The translations under genes and the position numbers were made by a program. From NCBI GenBank assembly GCA_018394295.1, contig CP074573.1, positions 2,425,156-2,489,155 on the forward strand: a DNA stretch of 64,000 nucleotides. The letters are read 5' to 3'. This DNA comes from Mycoplasmatota bacterium. GTDB taxonomy: Bacteria; Bacillota_I; Bacilli_A; Haloplasmatales; Haloplasmataceae. The notes under the pieces were generated by a model that saw only the letters and a program-made list of their open reading frames with translations, did no database searches and was not told the DNA's origin. This document shows positions 1-8,611 of the stretch, piece by piece (position 1 is the first letter of the stretch; each line of letters begins with the position of its first letter).

Positions 1-2
1 TG

Positions 3-542
3 ATTTGGAGTATGTTGTTAAAGAAACCATTTGCGGAGAAATTACTTGTAATGAAAAGATTATTAACTAAATTATCAGCGGGTATTCGTCCTAATCATTT
101 AGATATACCAAATTTAAATTTAGATAATCTTACTTCATTTGATTTATACATTATCATATATGCTTATTTTCAAGCATTAGATAAAAATTATGATGATAAA
201 ATATTTTTATATGCTAACTTATTAGAAGAAAACATTGATAACTTTCCCACTCCAACATTACCTGTGGTATACTATGAACTCTGTTATGTAGGATGTATTA
301 CGAATGATATAGATAGAGCTAAGAAATATTATAAGCATGGTGGAAATATCTTAAAAAAAGATAAAGATATTAATGGTTGTCGTGTAAAAGCATATTACGA
401 GTTTTATGTGAATCATAACCCTGATACTGCATTAGAGTTATGTTATAAAGGGTTAGCTGTTTTAGATAAATTTCCGATTAAGGGTCAAGCCTTTATGGAA
501 AAAGATTTGATACACTCATTGATTCGGTTAATTAACCTTTAA
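3..542 (+). CDS. C-terminal part of an unidentified protein (5' end outside window)
   Basis: The frame is open from the first bases of the window. The first ATG at 12 has no ribosome binding site in front of it, so this is most likely the end of a longer gene. The visible ~180 residues are helical and soluble-looking, with repeated Tyr/Leu-rich helices (Y-x-x-A/L patterns around residues 45-70, 85-110 and 125-150) that resemble TPR-like helical pairs. No catalytic motif is visible. A C-terminal helical tail like this occurs on some M50-type membrane peptidases, but that is only a guess. No function is assigned. Confidence 0.6.
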   Translation: MWSMLLKKPFAEKLLVMKRLLTKLSAGIRPNHLDIPNLNLDNLTSFDLYIIIYAYFQALDKNYDDKIFLYANLLEENIDNFPTPTLPVVYYELCYVGCITNDIDRAKKYYKHGGNILKKDKDINGCRVKAYYEFYVNHNPDTALELCYKGLAVLDKFPIKGQAFMEKDLIHSLIRLINL

Positions 543-697
543 CCACAGTAGGTATCCAAGAAGAGTTTCAATTGGAAAGAGATGAATTAATGGTTATGAG
601 ATGTTCGGTTAGGAAATGTACTGTGTTTTAAGAGAACCATAATAAAAGTAACACATTTGAAATTAATTTGTTGAGAAAAATATTATGAGGTGATATA

Positions 698-1243
698 ATG
701 GCAATTTTCAAGTTTTATCAAATTTATCGTAGTATTAAAGAAGTTTTAGGAGAAGAGATGGTTAAAGAAATTTTTCCTGAATATGCTGATCTTCCAGATA
801 AAATGCCTGCGAAAGAACAAGCAGAATTAGGAAAAATTATCATGGATAGAATGGATATATTACTTGATGAAAACACTATCAAAAAAATAAGGCAAATGCA
901 TACTTGTAATCCATCAAAAGAACAAGTCGCTAAAATAAATGAGCTAAAAGAAAAGACTAATAACCTAGATGAATTTTTACATGAATACTCAAAGTTCTTA
1001 GCACCTGGATACGTTAAAAGAGATGGTGATACACTCTATGTATCCTTTGGATTAGAAAAATGTGTTTGTGGAATGTTTCGAAAGTTGGAAACATATGAAC
1101 CTGTGTCTAAAACATGGTGTGAATGTTGTAATGGACATGTAATTAAAATGTATCGTATGATTTGTGAAAATATTAAATCTTCTGAGATTGTAGAAGCTGT
1201 AGCTTGTGGAGGAAATGACTGTATATTTAAAATAACAATCTAA
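698..1243 (+). CDS. Small cysteine-containing protein with V4R-like C-terminal domain (DUF6144-like)
   Basis: Soluble protein of 181 residues with AGGTGATATA before the ATG. The first ~110 residues are charged and helical. The last ~70 carry a WCECCNGH motif and end in GGNDCIFKI. That ending matches the general pattern of 4-vinyl-reductase (V4R)/methanogen-output-type domains, where a CxC..GW/H stretch is followed by a G-(G)-x-x-C-x-F-x-I strand and binds hydrophobic ligands or metal. Cysteines at about residues 70, 126, 128, 144, 146, 147, 159 and 173 could bind a metal. It stands alone, followed by a terminator. The domain resemblance is by eye and the role is unknown. Confidence 0.65.
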   Translation: MAIFKFYQIYRSIKEVLGEEMVKEIFPEYADLPDKMPAKEQAELGKIIMDRMDILLDENTIKKIRQMHTCNPSKEQVAKINELKEKTNNLDEFLHEYSKFLAPGYVKRDGDTLYVSFGLEKCVCGMFRKLETYEPVSKTWCECCNGHVIKMYRMICENIKSSEIVEAVACGGNDCIFKITI

Positions 1244-1290
1244 TATAAACATGATTTTATCATTATTTGGATAATACTATTAATATGTAC

Positions 1291-1333
1291 AAAAAGACTA
1301 TTGTTGGAATACCTATCCTTCAATAGTCTTTTA
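1291..1333 (+). terminator. Rho-independent terminator
   Basis: A 12-bp stem (AAAAGACTATTG at 1292-1303 with its complement at 1321-1332) has a 17-nt loop and ends in T residues. It lies about 50 bp after the V4R-like gene and would end its transcript. Confidence 0.8.
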
Positions 1334-1451
1334 TATACAATCAAACCATTATTATTTTAAACTAGCTTTGTCAGAAACTAGAGATCTTAATATATATAAT
1401 CATACTTTAATATAGTTTTTATTACCAAATGGTATCCATAGTCATATATTA

Positions 1452-2210
1452 TTAATCAAACCATTTTTTAACTAATTCATCTATCTTACCATTTTCTTGT
1501 AATTTAACAATTGCTTTATTAAATTCTTCTACATATTCGCTTCCTTTAGTAAAGGCAATTGCGTTTCCATATTTTGAATCTAAGGTATAATCAAAAATTT
1601 CCTTACTTAAATTATCATTTACTTCTAAAATTGATTCAGCAACAAGACTCTCAACAACTAATACATCTATTCTTCCAGCGTTAATCTCTTCTACTATTTG
1701 TGTATTATAATTTCTTAGATCAACTGTAAAATTATATTTACTAGCTAATTCGCTTATTAAATTGGCTTGAACAGTACCAAGTTGGGCACCAACTACTAAC
1801 CCATCTAAATCCTCTAAAGATTTTATTGGATTTGATGATTTAGAAACAAAATAATTAACAAGTCCATCTTCACTATTATAATATATTTCACTAAAATCAA
1901 CATATAAAGCTCTTTTAGGACTTGGTGTTATACCAGCAATCGCTATTTCAGCTTGACCGGATTGTAAAGAAGCACGAATTCCATCAAAATCAACATCCTT
2001 CCATTTAATTTTAATTCCAACTTCATGAGCTAAAGCTTCCATTAATTCAATATCAAATCCAGTTAACTTTCCGTCGGTTCCAACCATTTCATATGGTTCA
2101 TACCCACTTGAAGTTAGAACTGTAACTGTTTCTCCCTTTTTTCCACATCCAACTAATCCTAATACTGTAATAATAAATAATACTAATACACTTATCTTTT
2201 TCATTTTCAT
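1452..2210 (-). CDS. Amino-acid ABC transporter substrate-binding lipoprotein (probably arginine)
   Basis: Extracytoplasmic solute-binding protein, 252 residues, of the polar amino acid family (SBP_bac_3 fold). It has a lipoprotein signal: positively charged start, hydrophobic stretch, and lipobox LVGC with the lipidated Cys near residue 22. Family-typical segments follow: YEPYEMVG...GKLTGFDIELMEAL near residues 38-62, then the VVGAQLGT hinge. It is the third gene of a three-gene unit, 5 bp after the ATPase gene, behind a T-box leader whose specifier reads as an Arg codon. Arginine is therefore the inferred ligand; cystine, histidine or lysine remain possible. Confidence 0.9.
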   Translation of the reverse strand: MKMKKISVLVLFIITVLGLVGCGKKGETVTVLTSSGYEPYEMVGTDGKLTGFDIELMEALAHEVGIKIKWKDVDFDGIRASLQSGQAEIAIAGITPSPKRALYVDFSEIYYNSEDGLVNYFVSKSSNPIKSLEDLDGLVVGAQLGTVQANLISELASKYNFTVDLRNYNTQIVEEINAGRIDVLVVESLVAESILEVNDNLSKEIFDYTLDSKYGNAIAFTKGSEYVEEFNKAIVKLQENGKIDELVKKWFD

Positions 2211-2215
2211 TTCTC

Positions 2216-2932
2216 CTATAATATTTTATTTAAGAACGCGATAGCACGTTCACTTTTTGGATTTTCAAAGAAGTCTTTACATGGCTTATATTCAACAATT
2301 TCTCCATCATTCATGAAAATTATATAATCAGCGACTTCCTTAGCAAATCCCATTTCATGAGTAACAATTATACTCGTATAACCTTTAGTTGTTAAATCTT
2401 TAATCACATCTAATACTTCATTTACCATTTCTGGGTCAAGTGCACTTGTTGGTTCATCAAATAGTAACACTTTAGGTTCCATCGCTAGTGCTCTTGCAAT
2501 TGCCACTCGCTGTTTTTGACCACCACTTAGTTTCCTTGGGTATTCATTTTCTTTTTCACTAAGACCTACTGTATTAAGTAAAAATCTAGCATTCTTGATA
2601 GCCTGTTCTATTTCTATATGACGTACTTTCCTTTGTGCGTATATCACATTAGCAATCACACACATATTTGAAAAAAGATTAAACGATTGAAATACCATTC
2701 CCATCTCTTTTCGATGTTCGATAATATTTTTTTTATCTAGCAATTCACCTTCAAAATAGATATTACCACTTGTTGGTGTTTCTAGATGATTTAAACATCG
2801 TAATAATGTAGACTTTCCACTCCCACTACTACCAAGAATTACTGTAGTTTTACCTTTTTCAAAACTAACATTTATATTTTTTAAAACTTGATTATCATCA
2901 AAGTTTTTATATAATTTCTCTACTTTAATCAT
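2216..2932 (-). CDS. Polar amino-acid ABC transporter ATP-binding protein
   Basis: Cytoplasmic ATPase of 238 residues that powers the import system. Walker A GSSGSGKST lies at residues 34-42, the ABC signature LSGGQKQR near 135, Walker B LLFDEPTSALDPE near 155-167 and the switch His in VTHE near 192. Length and motifs match the GlnQ/ArtR group. The gene overlaps the permease gene by 8 bp and is followed 5 bp later by the binding-protein gene, so all three share one mRNA. All catalytic residues are present. Confidence 0.95.
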   Translation of the reverse strand: MIKVEKLYKNFDDNQVLKNINVSFEKGKTTVILGSSGSGKSTLLRCLNHLETPTSGNIYFEGELLDKKNIIEHRKEMGMVFQSFNLFSNMCVIANVIYAQRKVRHIEIEQAIKNARFLLNTVGLSEKENEYPRKLSGGQKQRVAIARALAMEPKVLLFDEPTSALDPEMVNEVLDVIKDLTTKGYTSIIVTHEMGFAKEVADYIIFMNDGEIVEYKPCKDFFENPKSERAIAFLNKIL

Positions 2933-3617
2933 AATTTAACCTCTTTTCTACCTTACGTCCTACATAACTCAATACCTTAATCACAACATAATAAATAACC
3001 CCAACCACAAGTAATGGTTCAAAGTATAAATAAGTTTGTGATGTTACAATTTGTTGTCTTCTCATTAAGTCTTTCAACCCGATCACTGATACAATTGATG
3101 ATTCTTTTACTAAAGTAATAAATTCATTCATTAGAGCTGGAAATGAGTTCTTAAACGCAATTGGGAGTATGATATCTTTGTAAATGTGCCGTTTTTTTAC
3201 ACCTAGGGAAATCGCTGCTTCAATCTCACCCTTATCAACACTGTTTATTCCTGATCTTATAACCTCAGATATATAAGCACCTGAATTTAAACTAAATGTG
3301 ATAACACTTGCCATAAAGGCACTAATTGTAAATTCAATTCCTAAGTTAAGAAACCTATTTAAAATGATATTTACAACTTGTGGAAAAGCAAAGTAAATGA
3401 TACTTAACTGTAAAATAAGCGGTGTTCCCCTTAATATATCAACATAAAAGAAAGCAACTTTACTTAATTTCTTATTATTATTTATTAATGTCACAATTAT
3501 CCCAATTACAACACCAATGACAGCTGCGAATAAAGCGATTAATAATGTAATTCCTAACCCTTTACTAATAAAAGGGATCCAATCTTTAATCGAATTGTAA
3601 TTAAATAATTTCTCCAT
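2925..3617 (-). CDS. Polar amino-acid ABC transporter permease
   Basis: Membrane channel subunit of 230 residues, His/Glu/Gln/Arg permease type. It has about five hydrophobic segments and the EAA loop (EIEAAISLGVKKRHIYKDIILP, around residues 132-153, containing the conserved EAA---G) that docks on the ATPase. The N-terminal GLGITLLIAL helix is typical. It is the first gene of the operon, with AAGGAGTGAG before its ATG and the T-box terminator ending just upstream. A single permease gene implies a homodimeric channel. Confidence 0.95.
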   Translation of the reverse strand: MEKLFNYNSIKDWIPFISKGLGITLLIALFAAVIGVVIGIIVTLINNNKKLSKVAFFYVDILRGTPLILQLSIIYFAFPQVVNIILNRFLNLGIEFTISAFMASVITFSLNSGAYISEVIRSGINSVDKGEIEAAISLGVKKRHIYKDIILPIAFKNSFPALMNEFITLVKESSIVSVIGLKDLMRRQQIVTSQTYLYFEPLLVVGVIYYVVIKVLSYVGRKVEKRLNYD

Positions 3618-3639
3618 AATCTCACTCCTTTATAAATAT

Positions 3640-3880
3640 AAAAAAAGCCATCCTTAAAATAAGGACGACTTATCAAAATCGCGGTACCACCTTGATTCTT
3701 ATATCACAAAAAGGATATAAGGTCTCTAATCTTTAACGCAGACATACGTAATTACCTCAAATCTTCGATAATCCAACTCCAAAACACGTTCAGCAAATAT
3801 ATCTTCTACTTCACACCAACCAGTAGATCTCTTAAAAATAGTGATTCGCTTACTACTTTTCTTCAACGTTTTGTTACATT
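3640..3880 (-). promoter_or_regulatory. T-box riboswitch leader, specifier reads as Arg CGU
   Basis: Reading the minus strand, Stem I runs from about 3868. The specifier loop is at about 3786-3788 (GAA-CGT-G). The AG-rich and GGTTGGTG apical elements lie around 3815-3830. The 14-nt T-box AAGGTGGTACCGCG is at 3680-3693, followed by a terminator stem (GTCGTCCTTA.../...TAAGGATGGC with seven T) at 3640-3669. Laying it by eye against my recollection of a glycyl T-box leader puts CGT in the specifier position with a purine after it. The T-box TGGT allows an A or G discriminator base. Uncharged tRNA would favour the antiterminator and switch on the transporter. The T-box call is firm; the Arg assignment is an inference. 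Confidence 0.93.
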
Positions 3881-3906
3881 AAATCATAAAAAAAAGTTAA
3901 TTTCAA
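3878..3906 (-). promoter_or_regulatory. Promoter of the T-box/ABC operon
   Basis: On the minus strand, TTGAAA (3901-3906) and TTTAAT (3878-3883) are 17 bp apart. The expected start near 3871 lies right at the base of T-box Stem I. Each box differs from consensus by one base. Confidence 0.55.
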
Positions 3907-4132
3907 TGCTTTTTTTTAATAAAACGTTTTCAGTATTTTCATCGTAAATTCAACAAGTGATAACTAATCCTTATTAAATAATAGTATAGCTTATTTTTTT
4001 ATGAAATGAAGAAGAGTTATGAAGGATAATAAAAAAATTGTTCATAATATTACCATCTGTTACATTTGGTGAAACTAATATAAAGTAAAAAAATCGATGA
4101 AAATGTCCTTTGAAATAAATCATCAAATGTTA
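3907..4132. other. AT-rich intergenic stretch, no gene seen
   Basis: Between the ABC operon promoter and the IS1595-type element I see no open frame with a ribosome binding site and no strong hairpin. Confidence 0.5.
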
Positions 4133-4140
4133 ATTATTTT

Positions 4141-5310
4141 CGCTAAATTCAATTTAAGTGTTGATATTTTTTTATTGTTACATCTATGATGTAATAAGTC
4201 ACTTTATAATGAAATTATAAAGTGAGGTAATTAGAATGATAAATAAAATAGATTTAATTAATGAATTAAATAAACTATCTATAAAGAATTATGAAGATGT
4301 TTTTAGTTTCATTATGTCTTTCAATAACCCTATAGAATCTAAAAGCGATATTTGTTTGAATTGTCCACATTGTGGTTCAGTTGAGTTTGTTAAAAATGGA
4401 AAAACAAACAAAGGAATTCAAAGATACATTTGTCGCGAGTGTAATAAATCATTTTGTGATACATCTAACACTCTTCTTTATAGAAGTAGATGTACTGAAG
4501 ATATATGGTTAAAATTTATTGATTGTGAAATATCAGGATTATCTTTAAAAGAAACTGCTTATTATACTAATTTAAGTGTCACAACTTGTTTTTATATGCG
4601 ACATAAGCTTTATAAAGCAATCAGAAACTTAAAGATGAAAGAAACTTTATCTAGTAAAGTTGAATTAGATTGTATTTATACAAAGATAAATCTTAAAGGA
4701 ACCAAACCATCAAATATGCCTAGACATAGTAAAAAGAGAGGTAATAACTGCATATTCAGGTATATCTCATCACAAAGTATGTATTGTCGCTGCAATCGAT
4801 GAAAATGATAATATGTTGCTTGAGATAGCTGGAGTTGGATCGGAATCAATGGAAAAATACACTAAATATACCGATAAATTTATGGATACAACTTTAATTA
4901 TTTCTGACAGTAAACCATGTATTCAACAATTTGCGAATAATTTAGGTGTTAAGAATGATAAAGTTCCTGTGATAGCTAATAAAAAACGTTATACTACTAA
5001 TCTAGGTAATAGTTTAGGTGATATTAATCAATTGGCTACCGGGATTACTAAGATTATAAAAAATAGTCATGGTGTATCTATAAGACATTTACAAGATTAC
5101 TTATCATTTTACCTATATAAAAAACAATTACATTATAGAACTAATCGAAAAGATCATGCAAATATAATGTATAACTTATTAAAATACAATCATCATTTAT
5201 CTAATAAGGATACGTTAAATTTTGATTATCCAATATCTTTAAAAGATGCTTATTATGAATATCGATATGGGATTTTTGCATAATCATCAACACTTAAATT
5301 GAAAAGAACG
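4141..5310 (+). mobile_element. IS1595-type insertion sequence, 1170 bp
   Basis: The ends are inverted repeats of about 25 bp. An inner 18-bp core, TTCAATTTAAGTGTTGAT (4148-4165), is repeated exactly in inverted form at 5286-5303. Outer bases start CG at both ends. The element is flanked by an 8-bp direct repeat ATTATTTT (4133-4140 and 5311-5318), the duplication size expected for the IS1595 family. It holds one transposase gene, frameshifted. Confidence 0.88.
4236..5283 (+). pseudogene. IS1595-family transposase, frameshifted
   Basis: The first part (4236 to about 4742) has the N-terminal zinc ribbon of this family, CPHCGS...CREC near residues 43-70, then an HTH-like region. The second part (about 4742 to 5283, whose first in-frame ATG is at 4813) continues the DDE core in another frame: GITAYSGISHHKVCIVAAID can be read across the break, then SDSKPCIQQF. 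The span is one base longer than a multiple of three, and the break lies near 4740-4745 (AAAAGAGAGGTAAT). A single-base insertion is the simplest cause. Programmed frameshifting is not usual for this family. Probably inactive unless recoded. Confidence 0.85.
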
Positions 5311-5412
5311 ATTATTTTTAACATTAACCCCAAAAAACACTATTAATAGTTAAATATTTGGTTGTATTAGAATATCTATACTTTATCTCTAATGAATTAA
5401 ATTCCTAATTAT

Positions 5413-5428
5413 ATCCCAATATTGGGAT
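5413..5428. other. 16-bp perfect palindrome
   Basis: ATCCCAATATTGGGAT lies in the gap between the IS and the WD40 gene, followed by a T-rich run. It could be a weak terminator or a protein-binding site. Confidence 0.4.
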
Positions 5429-5497
5429 TTGTTTTACCTATATTACTATGTATATTATAAATTTCGACATTATTTGACACTGATTTATGAAGAATCA

Positions 5498-5506
5498 TGC
5501 TATATT
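5498..5506 (+). promoter_or_regulatory. Possible extended -10 promoter of the WD40 gene
   Basis: TGCTATATT at 5498-5506 is an extended -10 element about 65 bp before the gene. A TTGACA at 5474-5479 lies 21 bp upstream, too far for an ideal -35, so the extended -10 would have to carry recognition. Confidence 0.35.
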
Positions 5507-5573
5507 TACTCTTGTATAAAAATTATTTTTAAATCTTAAATCTATAAATACTATCACCATAAAGGGGAATTAT

Positions 5574-6425
5574 ATGACAAGATTAGAATTGATTAACAAA
5601 AGAATTTCAAGTATAGCTATTGATAACAAACACATCTATACAACTAGTGAGGACAAAATATTTGAATGGAATAAAGATAGTAAAGAATGCATTAAAATTC
5701 TTGATGACTTAGAAAAAGGCATTCAAGTTACTGTGGATCAACATAATATTTATTGTACAAGCAATTATCATTTCTATGTGATTGATAAAATAAACTTCAA
5801 ACAAATTTATAAATGTAGATACGGACAAGACCTAAGTTCTGACCTTGGAAAACCACTAAATGATAAAGAACATGTTTACTTCTCAATCAGAAATGGTAAA
5901 CTTGTTGTTATAAGTAAAAATAATTTTGACAATCCAACAATACTAGAAAAACATGGTGGTACTATTTGGGGAATGTGTTATGATGAAAATTATCTATATA
6001 CAGCTTCTGTGGATAAGTCGATAATGATCTGGGATAAGAAGAATTTTGAAGTTGTTAATATATTAACTGGTCATAAAAGAAACGTTCAAAGAGTATGTGT
6101 AACTGATAAGTATATTATATCTGGTTCTTCTGATTTATCGATTATTATATGGGATAAAAAAACAGGGAATCTATTAAATAGGTTTAAAAATGTACATAAG
6201 AAAGCAATAAATGGGCTTTTTTACTGGAACCATTATCTACTTACATCAAGTCAAGCTGAAGGTAAAGCAATTATATGGGATATGAATAGTTGGGATAAAG
6301 TAAAAGAACTAGAAATATCTATTGATGAAGGAGGCGGACTATTATTTGACAAGGACAATGTATACATTGCTTTAAAAAAAACGCCTGGTATAAAAATAGA
6401 TACAGTAAAAAATATTTTCCTATAA
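5574..6425 (+). CDS. WD40-repeat protein
   Basis: A soluble 283-residue protein with AAAGGGGAATT before the ATG. At least four to five blades are visible, ending in IFEWNKDS (~residue 30), IMIWDKKN (~151), IIIWDKKTG (~191) and IIWDMNSW (~235). Typical linking strands such as LTGHKRNVQRVCV and YIISGSSDLS lie between them. A full propeller normally has seven blades, so the N-terminal blades may be diverged or the protein may dimerise. No signal peptide or enzymatic domain is fused to it. Such stand-alone repeats serve as binding scaffolds; the partner is unknown. Confidence 0.85.
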   Translation: MTRLELINKRISSIAIDNKHIYTTSEDKIFEWNKDSKECIKILDDLEKGIQVTVDQHNIYCTSNYHFYVIDKINFKQIYKCRYGQDLSSDLGKPLNDKEHVYFSIRNGKLVVISKNNFDNPTILEKHGGTIWGMCYDENYLYTASVDKSIMIWDKKNFEVVNILTGHKRNVQRVCVTDKYIISGSSDLSIIIWDKKTGNLLNRFKNVHKKAINGLFYWNHYLLTSSQAEGKAIIWDMNSWDKVKELEISIDEGGGLLFDKDNVYIALKKTPGIKIDTVKNIFL

Positions 6426-6442
6426 TTCATTTTTATAAGATT

Positions 6443-6480
6443 AAAAAAACAGAGTATTTATAGTTATATTCTGTTTTTCT
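6443..6480 (+). terminator. Terminator of the WD40 gene
   Basis: The stem AAAAACAGAGTAT/ATATTCTGTTTTT with a short AT-rich loop and trailing T run lies 20 bp after the stop codon. Confidence 0.7.
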
Positions 6481-6600
6481 TATGTATAATCAAATTAAGA
6501 TTATTAATTATTCTAAATAATTCATTTTACACACTTGTATAGATAACTTTTTCATTATAAAATGAAATCAGAATAAATAATAAAGGGATGGTTAATAAAA

Positions 6601-8454
6601 ATGTATTTTATCGTACCTCAAGTTAAAAGTTTGAAAATTACTGAAGGATATTTCTCAATCAATACTGAAATTAATGTGAAGTATAAAAAACAATTTGAAG
6701 AAGTCTATCAAGTATTGAACAAATTATTTATTGTTGATTTTAAAAATGAAAATAATAATCTCATTTTTATCCAAAATACTGATTTAAATAATGAAGGATA
6801 CATACTTGAAATTAACAATGATATCATTACAATTAGTTATCATACTGTAAACGGTGCATTTTATGCATTAAAAACACTTAAACAAATTATCAATCAACAA
6901 GAAAATAATAAGATTCATAACTTAATCATTCATGACTATCCTAGTTTAAAAACACGTGGTTTTATGCTTGATATTAGTCGTGATAAGATTCCAACGATGG
7001 AAACATTATATGAATTTATCAACAAATTGAGTGACTTAAAATATAATCATTTTGAATTATATGTTGAAGGTTTTTCTTTTGGATACCCTAGTTTCTCGCA
7101 ATATACAGAAGGGAATACACCAGTAACGATCGAAGAATATCAGACATTAGAAAAATACTGTAATGACCTATTTATTGATATGGTTCCAAATCAAAATGGT
7201 TTTGGTCATATGGCCCCTTGGCTTGCTCAAGATGAATTTAAAGATTTAGCTGAATGTCCAGATGGATTTACAATTTGGGGAGGAAACAGACCTGCATCAA
7301 CGCTTAATCCTTTAGATGAAAAAAGTATAGAGTTAGTTAAAAAAATGTATGATGATATGTTACCTTATAGTAATTCTAAATACTTCAATATGAACTTTGA
7401 TGAACCATTTGAATTAGGTTATGGTAGAAGTAAAGAAGTATGTGAGCAATTTGGTGAAGGAAAAGTATATATTGAATATATGAAAAAATTATATGAACAT
7501 ATCAAATCCTATAATAAAACCCCATTAATTTGGGCTGATGTATTAAATAAACATCTTGATTTAATTGATGAAATACCCGATGATATGATTTTCCTAGATT
7601 GGGGTTATGATATCAATTCTCCATTTAGTAAATCACTTAAAAATTTAGCTAATTGTAATACTAAATTTATGGCTTGTCCGGGAACATCTAGCTGGTGCTC
7701 AATAACAGGTAGAACAATGGACATGTTAGAAAATATTAAAAATGCTTCATACTATTCCTACTTATACAAAGGAGAAGGAATAATACTAACTGATTGGGGA
7801 GATGTTGGACATCTTCAATACTTACCCTTTACCTATCCTGGTTTAGTCTATGGGGCCATGACATCCTGGGGTGTTGAAGAAGGTCTTTATAAAAACCTTG
7901 CAGAGTCACTTAATATTATGTTTAAAGATAAATCAAAATTAATCGGTGATATTCTCTTAGATTTAGGCAATTATTATCGTTATGAAGGAACTTATACTTC
8001 TAATGGAACTAAAACATTTCATTCGTTAATTTGGGCATTAAATGCTTCTAATGGTATGAATGGAGACCCATTAACTTATTACATTAATAAAATGAAAAAA
8101 AATGTATTCCCGACTAAAAATTATCAAACATTAGTTAATTACTTAAATTTTATCTCTAGTAGAATTGAATTAGTTGAATTAGAATGTGAGGATGGAGAAC
8201 TTGTAATTAGTGAAATTAAACAAAGTATCTTCTTCTTACACACCTTATTAAAAGTTAATCAAATGTTAAGTGAACAATTAAATAAAGAAGAAAAAGCCAC
8301 TTTAATAAATGAAATTATTACTGAATTAGACATGACCATAAAAAATCATCAACTAATTTGGTTTCAAAGAAATCGTTTAGGTGGGTTAAAACATAGTGTT
8401 CAAGTAATCGAATATCTTAAACAAATTGTTGTTTTGTATAAAAATTCTTTATAA
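6601..8454 (+). CDS. Family 20 glycoside hydrolase (beta-N-acetylhexosaminidase-like)
   Basis: A cytoplasmic 617-residue enzyme; no signal peptide. Residues 1-115 form the non-catalytic GH20b-like domain (GYILEI...ISYHTVNGAFYALKTLKQII). The TIM barrel starts at SLKTRGFMLDISRDKIP (~residue 117). The adjacent Asp267-Glu268 pair in NFDEPFELG is at the position of the catalytic D-E pair of GH20, with Glu as acid/base and Asp orienting the substrate N-acetyl group. The extra C-terminal ~150 residues are helical. Family function is removal of terminal GlcNAc/GalNAc from glycans. The intracellular location suggests it works on imported oligosaccharides or muropeptides. It stands alone. Confidence 0.85.
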   Translation: MYFIVPQVKSLKITEGYFSINTEINVKYKKQFEEVYQVLNKLFIVDFKNENNNLIFIQNTDLNNEGYILEINNDIITISYHTVNGAFYALKTLKQIINQQENNKIHNLIIHDYPSLKTRGFMLDISRDKIPTMETLYEFINKLSDLKYNHFELYVEGFSFGYPSFSQYTEGNTPVTIEEYQTLEKYCNDLFIDMVPNQNGFGHMAPWLAQDEFKDLAECPDGFTIWGGNRPASTLNPLDEKSIELVKKMYDDMLPYSNSKYFNMNFDEPFELGYGRSKEVCEQFGEGKVYIEYMKKLYEHIKSYNKTPLIWADVLNKHLDLIDEIPDDMIFLDWGYDINSPFSKSLKNLANCNTKFMACPGTSSWCSITGRTMDMLENIKNASYYSYLYKGEGIILTDWGDVGHLQYLPFTYPGLVYGAMTSWGVEEGLYKNLAESLNIMFKDKSKLIGDILLDLGNYYRYEGTYTSNGTKTFHSLIWALNASNGMNGDPLTYYINKMKKNVFPTKNYQTLVNYLNFISSRIELVELECEDGELVISEIKQSIFFLHTLLKVNQMLSEQLNKEEKATLINEIITELDMTIKNHQLIWFQRNRLGGLKHSVQVIEYLKQIVVLYKNSL

Positions 8455-8611
8455 AAAATTAAGTCAAATTTTTGATATACATCTTTACACTGAATTTATG
8501 AAATTAGTAATTACTTTCACTAAATTGTTTATTAAGATGATACATATAATAGGATTTAAAAATAAATCAATTTATGATATCATATGAATATAATATACTG
8601 GAGGATATAAA

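Noticed and set aside
12-542. ATG at 12 as a true start
   Set aside because: The frame is open to the window edge and no Shine-Dalgarno sequence precedes the ATG, so it is treated as a truncated gene.
1052-1252. Open frame opposite the V4R-like gene
   Set aside because: It is antisense to a gene with a good ribosome binding site, has no site of its own and an unnatural composition. The same holds for the other short antisense frames at 8661, 9128, 10539, 13882, 17163, 29341, 30704, 31860, 34218, 41297, 43264, 44492, 54606, 54916, 55585, 56768 and 62940.
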